A stretch of DNA of 64,000 bases from Cacconaster sp045114175 (lineage in GTDB: Bacteria > Bacteroidota > Bacteroidia > Bacteroidales > UBA932), in NCBI GenBank assembly GCA_045114175.1, contig JBGUJZ010000006.1, positions 62,001 through 126,000 on the forward strand. The letters run 5' to 3'. Shown in pieces: positions 43,371 to 51,342 of the stretch; position 1 is the first letter of the stretch; every line of letters begins with the position of its first letter. The notes below the pieces were generated by a model. It saw only the letters and a list, made by a program, of their open reading frames with translations. It ran no database searches and was not told the DNA's origin. A program made the translations under genes and the position numbers.

Positions 43371-45095
43371 ATGAGAAAGCACCTGTTCATATTGCTTTTG
43401 CTCGGCGTTCTTACAGCCGTGTCCTGTCATAAAGAGCCAGGACCGTGGGTGAGACTGTCGGGTAACGGCAGTATCGAACTGCGTCTCGATTCTCGTAATG
43501 CCATTGGGTTGCAAACCCGAGCTACAAACTTGGAAGAAGGGCTGGAATTCAACAATGTTCTGGTTATCCTTGTCAATAGCGGCGGTTATGTGGCAGATAA
43601 GGAATACGTAGAGCTCGTTTCTCCGGTTTCCAGTGAAGTAGTTTCTTTCACAGGGCTTCTTCCCGGCGCTTACCACGTGTATGCTTATGCAAACATTGAT
43701 GCCACCGCTTGGCAACAAAGCGGGGAGAATCTGATTTCTGCAAAGGAAAGCACGCTTACCGCCGGAACCTCTTTCTCGGCATTTGTCGACCGCGAGTTGG
43801 CATCGCTCACCGGAACGGACGGGCCGTCCGATCCGTCAACTTCGATGCTTCTTACGGGCCATAAAGAGGTGTCAGTAGGCCTTGCGGCCGTATCGGAAAC
43901 GCTTGATCTGCTGCGTCCGGTAGTGCGTTTCAAAGTGACGGTTCGCAACCATACTCAGTTCCCGGTACAGGTTAACGAACTGTATTTTAGTCAGTTTAAC
44001 CCGGATAGAGCATACCTTCTCGATCATCGGGACGCTTCGGGAGTTCCCTCCATTCCGTCTGGTGTCAACTATCGACATATGCCGGCATTCGACCCGACAG
44101 GTAGTGACGAATATTCAGTTCCAGCTACCGATACATGCGTTGTGTATCAGAGGCTGATATATGAGAATGTATATTCTGGTCCATATAAGATGTTCGCCAC
44201 GCTGACGCTTGACCGCTCTTCGATGTCTACAAATAATCTTGAACTCAGTCTTGGAGATCATCCGTTCGGAGTGATTGACTACCAAACCTTGAAGGATATG
44301 GATGACGGTGAGCATGTGGATGTTCTGGTTACAAATCCGCAAATCAGTGCCCGTTCCGGGCGAATTTTCGCTTATATCAGTGCCAATAATTATATGGCAT
44401 GGGAGAGTGCCGGATACAATAGCTATAACGATTTCTTTGCCAGAGCGACAGCCATCTATAACCAGAGCGCATCCCATACATATTCGAATTATTCCAGTTC
44501 ATCAATTGACGGATATTCGGCATGGGACGGTCTTTCCGCCAATTCTCCAAAGGAAGATGACAGCTTCAGTTATACGGGAAAACGTTCGCAGTATTTCCAC
44601 ACGATTTCCAAATCCGGAGGATTATATACAATTGATGGTCTGGCAATGAATAACGCGAACACAGGTACAGTCTCGGGGACATCCATATCTAATCTAAGAA
44701 TAGAGAATGGAGCTGTCGTCTCCAATAAGAATCCTGCAGATGTGAAGGGCAAACTCGTCCGCTTTATAAACAATTCGAACGGCCAGTACATTAAAGCAAA
44801 TACCAACTGGACGAATAACGTGCCTAAACAGAAGGAAACAAACCTTAGGTTTGAAGCTGGTGGCACCAACCAGGACCGCCAGTTCATGTTGTTCGGCAAG
44901 TATATGTCAGGAGGTCTGTTGAAGCGAATCCTTAGAGACAATAACAAGGAGGTTCCCCTTACCTACATGGCTCGCAATGAGGAGATAAATGTGATCCTGA
45001 ACGTCTATTACTCCGATACCGACGGAACAATCAACTTTACAGTTGACAACTCAACGTGGGGAACGCCGACCACTTCTTCTCACACATTCAATTGA
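43371..45095 (+). CDS. FimB/Mfa2-like or minor fimbrial lipoprotein
   Basis: A protein of 574 residues with lipobox TAVSC (Cys19) and Thr49-Arg50 in GLQTRATNLEEG. An N-terminal beta-sandwich (NNVLVILVNSGGYVADKEY ... LLPGAYHVYAYANIDA) resembles FimB/Mfa2 anchors and tip-type fimbrial proteins, which lead with a von-Willebrand-like strand arrangement. The remaining 350 residues are Ser/Asn/Tyr-rich and of lower GC than their surroundings, and I do not recognise them. It lies 4 nt after candidate 3 and 7 nt before the large DUF4906-type gene, so it is in the same operon. Confidence 0.68.
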   Translation: MRKHLFILLLLGVLTAVSCHKEPGPWVRLSGNGSIELRLDSRNAIGLQTRATNLEEGLEFNNVLVILVNSGGYVADKEYVELVSPVSSEVVSFTGLLPGAYHVYAYANIDATAWQQSGENLISAKESTLTAGTSFSAFVDRELASLTGTDGPSDPSTSMLLTGHKEVSVGLAAVSETLDLLRPVVRFKVTVRNHTQFPVQVNELYFSQFNPDRAYLLDHRDASGVPSIPSGVNYRHMPAFDPTGSDEYSVPATDTCVVYQRLIYENVYSGPYKMFATLTLDRSSMSTNNLELSLGDHPFGVIDYQTLKDMDDGEHVDVLVTNPQISARSGRIFAYISANNYMAWESAGYNSYNDFFARATAIYNQSASHTYSNYSSSSIDGYSAWDGLSANSPKEDDSFSYTGKRSQYFHTISKSGGLYTIDGLAMNNANTGTVSGTSISNLRIENGAVVSNKNPADVKGKLVRFINNSNGQYIKANTNWTNNVPKQKETNLRFEAGGTNQDRQFMLFGKYMSGGLLKRILRDNNKEVPLTYMARNEEINVILNVYYSDTDGTINFTVDNSTWGTPTTSSHTFN

Positions 45096-45102
45096 TTACG
45101 TT

Positions 45103-48100
45103 ATGAATAAACGTCTTATCGAAATAATCATCTCGCTGATCGCAGTGCTGCTCCCCGGCGGCTGTACATGGGAGGATTTGCGTCCACACTCCGGCAAGGA
45201 CGGCGAAATGGTGGACTGCGTCATCACCTTCGGCTCCCCCGCGGGTGCGTCGGTCGATGTCGGCACCAGAGGCGAACTCGGTATTGTGCGTGAAAGCAAC
45301 GTATTCAATCTCTATCTGATGATTTTCGAGGGCAATGCCGTCGGGAGCAAGAAGATTTACGGCCACTATTTCGAAAGCACCAACCTGAACGCGACCACGG
45401 AATCTAATTATTGGACGGTGACCAATATGTCTGCGGCCAACGACCCCGCAACCAGCGGTACCATCCATATCAAAGCCCCCAAGAGGGCGGGTTGCACGGT
45501 GGTGGCCGTGGCGAATATGAATCCGAACGATCTGGACGTATCGGCCGGTCTGCTTTCCACCATTCAAACCTTCGGTCAACTGCAGGACGTTGTCGCCACC
45601 CAGGTCCGAAGCGAAATTGCGGCAAACTCCGGCTTTTTCCAGATGACGGCACAAGTGGACGGAGTCAACATTCAAGGTGATACTGAAGACGCCAACGATA
45701 TCAGCAAGAAGACACTCAGTCTCAAGCGCCTCTACGCCAAGGTAACATTCAATGTAAGGGTGGCCAAGGATCCCGATGGTGGCCCCAACTCTCTTCTCCG
45801 AAAATTTGTGCCTTACACCTGGCAGGTAGTTAACGTCCCGACCTGCTCATATCTTCTTGAACGAACGGCTGAAGATGCTGCCGATTCGGCAGATAAGTTG
45901 TTCTCTACGAGTGAACTCGGGTTTGAGACGGAGACAATAACGTCAGATGAGAATGATTACTACGAAGACGGCGTAACTCCGGTCTCCATCCACAGTTTCT
46001 CCTTCTATATGATGGAGAACCGCCATGCACCCCGTTCTGGCATATCATCTTATGCCGATAGAGAGAGGCGTGAAAAACCGGCATCTTATGAACAGGGCAA
46101 TTTCTTCCAGAATGGGGATTATGTCTATACGGATCCCAAGTCGGCATATGTTGTCATTACCGGAAAAATCGTGATGGGGGCCGATGGCGCCTTAAACCCC
46201 AGCGCCACCCTTGACGCGAATGTCCGCTACGAAATCCATTTGGGCAATTTCAGAGACGGCCACTGGGATGATTTTGAAACGAAAAGAAATTACAACTATG
46301 TTTACAATATCTCCATTGGAGGAGCAGAGGATATAAGAACCGAAGTGCAAGCCTTCTCATCCGGATCCCTTACCGAGCCAGAACCGGGGGCAACGGGACG
46401 CGTCGTGGTGGCGTTGGAAAAAGTATTCGATAGCGACTGCCACTACAGTACCCAGGTAATCTCCTTCCACGCGAACTATATGGATCCGGTGAACATCAGC
46501 TGGTATGTGGAAACCCCTTTCAACCCGGACGGAGTCGGCGGAAGCGATGTACAGGCGGGTACCGCCACCCTTTCCCAGATAGATTATAAATGGGTGGAAT
46601 TCTTTGTCAATGAGAAGGATCAGAGCGGCTCATACTACTCCAACAAACGCGTTGTTTACAAGCCCCATGACTACGATTTCAGGGATATCGACGGCAACGC
46701 GATTCCATTTGGAGATAAGCGCAGGACCATGTATGTGGATGAGCTGGTCGAATACCTAAAAGGCCAGAAAGAGCAGTATGATCTTGATCAGAGAAAAGCG
46801 GACCCGAATGATGACGAGTATGACCCGGAATGGACCCCGAAAAGCGATTTCGACAATGACAGCGGAATAGATGGCCCAAAAATTACAGTAACAGCCTTCA
46901 TAGACGAATACTATTACACAAAGAATCCCATCACCAATGAGTACGACCCTACGCTTTGGAAAACGGTCGTGAATCACCCCATGCGACGCATGCATATCCT
47001 GGCTTCGTCGGCCACTTCCGCCGACCGTGAAAGTTCGATGATCGGCTCTTCCTTTACCTTGCAGCAACGCTCCATCCAGAGCATCTATGCGGTCCACGAA
47101 ACCGCCGGTTTACAGTCGGCCTGGGGTATGGAATTTACGGATGACGAACAAGAAACCGGTGCCGGAACATACTGGAAAAATAAGACGCTGGAGGATTGCG
47201 GCAACACCAGTCCTACCAACGGCCGCCTGAATTCCCTGAAGCTTTGGGGCATCCTGAATCCGGACGGCACGCCCAATATGGTGGGAGAAAGATGGGACAC
47301 ATTCCTTAATCTGGAAGGCGCAAATGAGACACCACACCTTTGGACCGATTACAATTACTTGCGATACAGTTGTATGTCCCGTAACCGCGATAATGATGGC
47401 GACGGAATCATTGATGCCGACGAAATTCGGTGGTATATGGCTTCCGATATCCAACTCATCGGCGTATTTATGGGATCTTACGGCATCGAAGGCGCCGCCC
47501 GTCTCTACCAAAGAAGTGCGGCAGATCAAGCAAGCAGCAACAAAGATAGATGGCGTCAGCACATTATCGCAAGCAATCGTTATGTTTACACGCCTTCTCA
47601 GCAATCAGACTGGAACAACAGTAACAAGTATCCGCGAGTTATCTGGGCGGAAGAAGGGGCAAACGGTAGTAACCTGAATTACACCGGCGATTTACAGACA
47701 ACCAATTTCAGCACCCGCTGTGTCCGCAATCTGGGTTATTATCTGGACGGAGGGCAGAGAAAGGACATTACTTTGGCCGATGATCCCGAGGTGGAGCCGA
47801 GCGCCTACGTTGTCGTCACCAGAAAGCGTCTCAATGCGGACGGAACAATAACAAGCCCATACACCGGGAATTATGACGACCGTACTTTTTACGAGTTTGA
47901 CTGTTCACGTATCAATACTGCATCCCTCCGCGAACCCGTTGATCACGAGCTGATCGGTCACGACGAGAACAGCAAAATGGCCTGTCTGTCCAGCAAGTTT
48001 GAAACGGCTCCTGTGTGCAATCTTGTCGATATCAGCGGTAAGACCAATTATTCGTTCAACAATAAGTCGTACAATCTAAAAAACATACAACAGTTTAACA

Positions 48101-48408
48101 GTTATCTGGATGACAGTTTTCCAAACCTTGACGCTAACTTCAGCGCCTGTCCTCCAGGCTATCGTATTCCCAACGCCCGCGAGATTTCGCTCATTTGGAC
48201 GAACCTTTCTCCTATGACAACTGGTGATTCGTCGTTCCTTGAGGCAGAGGCCACTTCAACGCCAGCCAGAACGCATTGGTCAAAAGGCGTCGAAGGATCC
48301 AAAAAAAGAGCCAGTGACTGGGGGTGGGCCATGAGTTCCCAACACTTGAGAATGGCCGACAAGTCATTAACTATCTCCAGCAAACCCCGCTGCGTGAAGG
48401 ATTTGTAG
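45103..48408 (+). CDS. Large DUF4906-type fimbrial tip/adhesin candidate
   Basis: A protein of 1101 residues with lipobox LPGGC (Cys21) and Thr55-Arg56 in VGTRGELG. The first 420 residues are beta-rich (FNLYLMIFEGNAVG, VVAVANMNPNDLDV, LKRLYAKVTFNVRV, RNYNYVYNISIGGAEDI) as in FimB/DUF4906 proteins. Near residue 763 lies a perfect EF-hand-type loop DNDGDGIIDADE, and the C-terminus (FSACPPGYRIPNARE ... PRCVKDL) resembles the Fibrobacter-succinogenes-major-paralog domain of secreted proteins. Size and last place in the operon suggest the pilus tip adhesin. It ends 6 nt from a convergent gene with no visible terminator. Confidence 0.72.
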   Translation: MNKRLIEIIISLIAVLLPGGCTWEDLRPHSGKDGEMVDCVITFGSPAGASVDVGTRGELGIVRESNVFNLYLMIFEGNAVGSKKIYGHYFESTNLNATTESNYWTVTNMSAANDPATSGTIHIKAPKRAGCTVVAVANMNPNDLDVSAGLLSTIQTFGQLQDVVATQVRSEIAANSGFFQMTAQVDGVNIQGDTEDANDISKKTLSLKRLYAKVTFNVRVAKDPDGGPNSLLRKFVPYTWQVVNVPTCSYLLERTAEDAADSADKLFSTSELGFETETITSDENDYYEDGVTPVSIHSFSFYMMENRHAPRSGISSYADRERREKPASYEQGNFFQNGDYVYTDPKSAYVVITGKIVMGADGALNPSATLDANVRYEIHLGNFRDGHWDDFETKRNYNYVYNISIGGAEDIRTEVQAFSSGSLTEPEPGATGRVVVALEKVFDSDCHYSTQVISFHANYMDPVNISWYVETPFNPDGVGGSDVQAGTATLSQIDYKWVEFFVNEKDQSGSYYSNKRVVYKPHDYDFRDIDGNAIPFGDKRRTMYVDELVEYLKGQKEQYDLDQRKADPNDDEYDPEWTPKSDFDNDSGIDGPKITVTAFIDEYYYTKNPITNEYDPTLWKTVVNHPMRRMHILASSATSADRESSMIGSSFTLQQRSIQSIYAVHETAGLQSAWGMEFTDDEQETGAGTYWKNKTLEDCGNTSPTNGRLNSLKLWGILNPDGTPNMVGERWDTFLNLEGANETPHLWTDYNYLRYSCMSRNRDNDGDGIIDADEIRWYMASDIQLIGVFMGSYGIEGAARLYQRSAADQASSNKDRWRQHIIASNRYVYTPSQQSDWNNSNKYPRVIWAEEGANGSNLNYTGDLQTTNFSTRCVRNLGYYLDGGQRKDITLADDPEVEPSAYVVVTRKRLNADGTITSPYTGNYDDRTFYEFDCSRINTASLREPVDHELIGHDENSKMACLSSKFETAPVCNLVDISGKTNYSFNNKSYNLKNIQQFNSYLDDSFPNLDANFSACPPGYRIPNAREISLIWTNLSPMTTGDSSFLEAEATSTPARTHWSKGVEGSKKRASDWGWAMSSQHLRMADKSLTISSKPRCVKDL
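47389..47424 (+). other. EF-hand-like calcium loop in the large fimbrial protein
   Basis: Codes for a 12-residue loop with acidic residues at positions 1, 3, 5, 9 and 12 and Gly at 6 (DNDGDGIIDADE). This is the canonical calcium-binding pattern also used in dockerins and thrombospondin type 3 repeats. Confidence 0.7.
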
Positions 48409-48414
48409 CCGCCG

Positions 48415-49542
48415 CTACTCCACCCCGTATTTCTTCAGTATTTCCAGCAAGGGTTTCTCGATGGAGCACATCCAGAGGTAGTAGCCGTAGTCGTCCGGGT
48501 GGGTGCCGTCCACGGAGGATTCGCGGAGCGGACTGGTGGCGTTGGGACGGATGTAATAGACGTCCGGGTAGCGCTTTACAGCGATGGCCATCAGGCTGTC
48601 CGCCATGGCTTGTTTGGCGGCCTCAACCTCATCCAAAACCGTATCGTAGTTGCGGCCTTCTCGATAGATGGTCTGCTGGAAAATCAGCGGTTTGCCGGGA
48701 TGCGCCGCGCGCAGTCGTTCAATGAAGGGGAAAAGGCGCTCTTCAATCACATCGGCATTCGGGTTGGAGAAGGCGTCAAAGACGAAGGCCTCGGCCTCCA
48801 CATCGGCCAATACGTCCGCAAAATAGGGTTGCAGTCGGCACCGTCCGCTGCAGCCGAGTGAAAGCATCTGGATGCCGGTGCGGCGCGTGAACTGGTCGGG
48901 ATAGGACATGCCCGCGCGGCTGGTGGAGATGCCGTGGGTGAAGCTGGAACCGAAGATAGCCACGCGGTGGCGGAAAGGCGACGGAATCGCCTCCAGCACG
49001 GACCCCTTCTCCACGCCAATCTTCAAGGAGGTCAACTCGCTGTAAATCGGCAGGTAAAGCAGGCACTCCTTCATGGTGGGCGCCATGTTCTTGATAAGGG
49101 TCAGCTCGGCCTCCGGATGGGAGACGCTGGGTGCGATATTGCGGGCCCAGAGCCAGCTGCCGTCGGCTTGCCGGATATAGAGGTCATAGCCCTGCGAAGC
49201 CAGCCGCATGGTGCTGTTCGAGCGCCAGGAAAAGTCGCCCGTGGCCGTCAGGGTGATGGAACCCGAGTTGGTGCGGAAGACCACCGCCAGCCCGGCCGGG
49301 CAACGTACCTGGAAGTTCTCCGTCTTGGTAAAGCCCTTGTATTTCACAGTATCCACGCGGTGGTACGGATTGGGCGTATCCATGATTTTGCCGATCAGCG
49401 TCAAATCCGACGCCTCGGTATAGACATATTGTACGTTCTTTGGGGTTGCATACACGCCGTCGGAGGTCTGTGCAGCGGACTGTGCCGTCATCACGCATCC
49501 CAGCGCCACCACGGCCACGATCATCAAAAGTATCCGTTTCAT
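48415..49542 (-). CDS. SGNH/GDSL hydrolase with GxDLY-type N-terminal domain
   Basis: A protein of 375 residues with a signal peptide (ending SAAQ). An N-terminal beta domain includes the GYDLYIRQ motif that names the GxDLY family; the catalytic domain has VAIFGSSFTHGISTSRAG (nucleophile Ser in GSS), SLGCSGRCRLQPYFADVL and DGTHPDDYGYYLW with Asp/His. Relatives are secreted esterases acting on acetylated sugars or lipids. It is distinct from the tandem SGNH protein at 34 kb. Its stop is 6 nt from the convergent fimbrial adhesin gene. Confidence 0.87.
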   Translation of the reverse strand: MKRILLMIVAVVALGCVMTAQSAAQTSDGVYATPKNVQYVYTEASDLTLIGKIMDTPNPYHRVDTVKYKGFTKTENFQVRCPAGLAVVFRTNSGSITLTATGDFSWRSNSTMRLASQGYDLYIRQADGSWLWARNIAPSVSHPEAELTLIKNMAPTMKECLLYLPIYSELTSLKIGVEKGSVLEAIPSPFRHRVAIFGSSFTHGISTSRAGMSYPDQFTRRTGIQMLSLGCSGRCRLQPYFADVLADVEAEAFVFDAFSNPNADVIEERLFPFIERLRAAHPGKPLIFQQTIYREGRNYDTVLDEVEAAKQAMADSLMAIAVKRYPDVYYIRPNATSPLRESSVDGTHPDDYGYYLWMCSIEKPLLEILKKYGVE

Positions 49543-49549
49543 AGTGAGA

Positions 49550-49557
49550 CAAAGTTA
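49550..49557 (-). promoter_or_regulatory. -7 promoter box (TAACTTTG) for the SGNH hydrolase
   Basis: Exact TAnnTTTG match only 7 nt before the ATG on the minus strand, so the transcript would be nearly leaderless if the box is used. Confidence 0.45.
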
Positions 49558-49597
49558 ACGAAAGAATTCTTAACTTGCCTTCGAAAAGCAACAGGTT

Positions 49598-50002
49598 ATG
49601 GCGGACTCCCGGGAATATGTCGATTTCATTCTGGACAAGTTTGCGCGGTTGGAAGTGGTCAGCGCGCGTAAGATGTTCGGCGGCTACGTGTTGCACATGG
49701 CCGGCAAGGTGCTGGGCTTCATCTTTGAAGACGAGTTCCTGTTCGAGCCTGGTCCCACTGTGGCCCGGCTGCTGCCGAACGCCGAGCGCAAGGAACTCTT
49801 CCCCGGCTCCAAGCTCTTCTATGTGATTGATGAAGGCATGAGCGCGCAGCATCTCTGCGCCCTGGCCGAAGCCTGCTACGACGATCTTCCGCTCCCCAAG
49901 CCCCGTAAATCCAAGAAGTCGCCCCGCATCGCCGCCGAGGCCTCCCGCCGCGAAGCGCGCATCGCCGCCGAATTCCCCTTCGCCAAAAATATCAAGTGGT
50001 AA
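49598..50002 (+). CDS. TfoX N-terminal-domain protein
   Basis: A protein of 134 residues. RKMFGGYVLHMAGKVLGFIFEDEFLFEPG matches the N-terminal domain of TfoX/Sxy proteins, here standing alone. A basic tail (KPRKSKKSPRIAAEASRREAR) follows. TfoX regulates competence in Proteobacteria, but stand-alone N-domains of Bacteroidota have no settled role. It is the only plus-strand gene in this part and lies between divergent and convergent minus-strand genes. Confidence 0.82.
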   Translation: MADSREYVDFILDKFARLEVVSARKMFGGYVLHMAGKVLGFIFEDEFLFEPGPTVARLLPNAERKELFPGSKLFYVIDEGMSAQHLCALAEACYDDLPLPKPRKSKKSPRIAAEASRREARIAAEFPFAKNIKW

Positions 50003-50080
50003 AAATACAACCAAAAAGTTGTATTATTTACAAAAATGACTTTCAGATGGTCGCGGATCCGGGCTTCGGAGAAGAATAAG

Positions 50081-50422
50081 TTATGGCGTAGTCTGAACGA
50101 CCGTTGTGTTGGATGGCCTCGGGCGGACTTCAGTTTGGGTCTTTTTGACCAGCAGGCCGTCTTCAAAGAAGAAATAGGTGTTGACGCTGAATCCGCCGTT
50201 CTTCCACTCTTTGTAACCAATTGTCTCGACGATTTTTCCGTCTTTCATCTCCAATTCTTGCATGTAGGGTTTTCCGTAACGGAGGATGACGCTCTCTTTG
50301 GTGTCGCCCAGCCGAATATCATCATTTCGGTATTTTGTCGGGCGGAAGGTCGTCCCGAAGATCGCACAGCCGGAAAGCAGTGGAAGCATCGCCACCAGCA
50401 ACAGAAGCATAGTTCGTTTCAT
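50081..50422 (-). CDS. Small BamE/SmpA-like lipoprotein
   Basis: A protein of 113 residues with lipobox LLSGC (Cys19). The body IRLGDTKESVILRYGKP ... EWKNGGFSVNTYFFFEDGLLVKK has the small alpha-beta-beta-beta pattern of the SmpA/OmlA/BamE family (a helix with the GxTKxxVxxxxGxP-like motif, then strands). A role in outer-membrane assembly is possible but not shown. The upstream intergenic region holds the paired-hairpin element at 50469-50610. Confidence 0.68.
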   Translation of the reverse strand: MKRTMLLLLVAMLPLLSGCAIFGTTFRPTKYRNDDIRLGDTKESVILRYGKPYMQELEMKDGKIVETIGYKEWKNGGFSVNTYFFFEDGLLVKKTQTEVRPRPSNTTVVQTTP

Positions 50423-50468
50423 AACAAATTCCTTTAGGGGTTTACTCTATCCGTTGCAAAAATCATTC

Positions 50469-50610
50469 CGCCAAAGTCGCGCAGGCCAACCCTCGTTCTA
50501 GGGCTTTCTAGGGCATATTGTCCTGCGCGAGGGCCCGAAATCGGCCTGTCGCGCAGCAGTACCCCCGTTCCAGAGGCCTGTAGCACATATCACTCTGCTC
50601 GACTTTGGCG
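50469..50610. repeat. 142-bp paired-hairpin element (REP-doublet-like)
   Basis: The ends are inverted repeats of 16 bp with one mismatch: CGCCAAAGTCGCGCAG (50469-50484) and CTGCTCGACTTTGGCG (50595-50610). Inside are two tandem hairpins of identical length (54 nt): TCGCGCAG 50477-50484 with CTGCGCGA 50523-50530, and TCGCGCAG 50549-50556 with CTGCTCGA 50595-50602, separated by an 18-nt spacer. The loops also resemble each other (shared words CGTTC, TAG and CATAT in equal positions). This looks like a small non-autonomous palindromic element or a structured RNA; no transposase lies nearby. Confidence 0.7.
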
Positions 50611-50616
50611 AAAACC

Positions 50617-51339
50617 CTAGCGCATCCAGCCCTGGACGCGGTAGATCTTTTCCAGAAGCTTGGTTTCTTCACCCGTGGCGGCATTCCGATGCCAGACCTC
50701 GATACGGGCAGCATAGAAGTCACCCCAGTCGCCATAGTGAATAAAGAACGCTTTTCCGCCGACGACCTGGGAAAAGGCCGCGGAGGAATCAATCTCCACC
50801 CGACTGTCGTTGCGGACCAACGCGATGGGCAACACCGGGATATCTTCCGTCACTTCATAGCACCGCAGGAAAACCTCGCCGGCGGGCAGTGCACTATAAT
50901 ACAAGGTATAGGTATAGATGCCGCCTTGGTGGTCATCCTCCTGAAGCTGCAGCCAAGTGTCGGCGTCCAGACTGTCTGCCGCCGGAAGTTCCGCGGCCCT
51001 GGATATCGGAATATTGTATTCCAGCCCCTCCGGAATGGGATGATCCTTCCCGAAAGAATCCGGAAAGGGGGTAAAAAGGGAGACCATCACCATCGGAATG
51101 AGCAGCAGGAAAAAAACGATGCACGAGAGGAGAAAAGAGAGGATCGCTGCCCACCATTTCTTATTGCAAAGCAGCACGATCTGAGAAACAATCAACGCCA
51201 GAATATCCAGCAGTATCAGAATCTCCAACGCTGTTCCCAGAACGGGCTTCATGATGGCTGTAGCGCCGATAGAAGCGGCCATCAGGAGCGCCAGTGCGAC
51301 GATCAGCGTCCACCAGTATTTCAGAAAGAATCGTTTCAT
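50617..51339 (-). CDS. Membrane protein of unknown function
   Basis: A protein of 240 residues. Three hydrophobic segments lie in the N-terminal half (about 8-30, 36-57 and 63-90), followed by a soluble C-terminal part of about 150 residues with alternating strands (GIYTYTLYYSALPAGEVFLRCYEV, KAFFIHYGDWGDFYAARIEVWHRN) that probably faces the periplasm. I recognise no family. It starts 3 nt after the histidine phosphatase stop, so it is co-expressed with that gene. The paired-hairpin element begins 6 nt after its stop. Confidence 0.72.
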   Translation of the reverse strand: MKRFFLKYWWTLIVALALLMAASIGATAIMKPVLGTALEILILLDILALIVSQIVLLCNKKWWAAILSFLLSCIVFFLLLIPMVMVSLFTPFPDSFGKDHPIPEGLEYNIPISRAAELPAADSLDADTWLQLQEDDHQGGIYTYTLYYSALPAGEVFLRCYEVTEDIPVLPIALVRNDSRVEIDSSAAFSQVVGGKAFFIHYGDWGDFYAARIEVWHRNAATGEETKLLEKIYRVQGWMR

Positions 51340-51342
51340 CGG

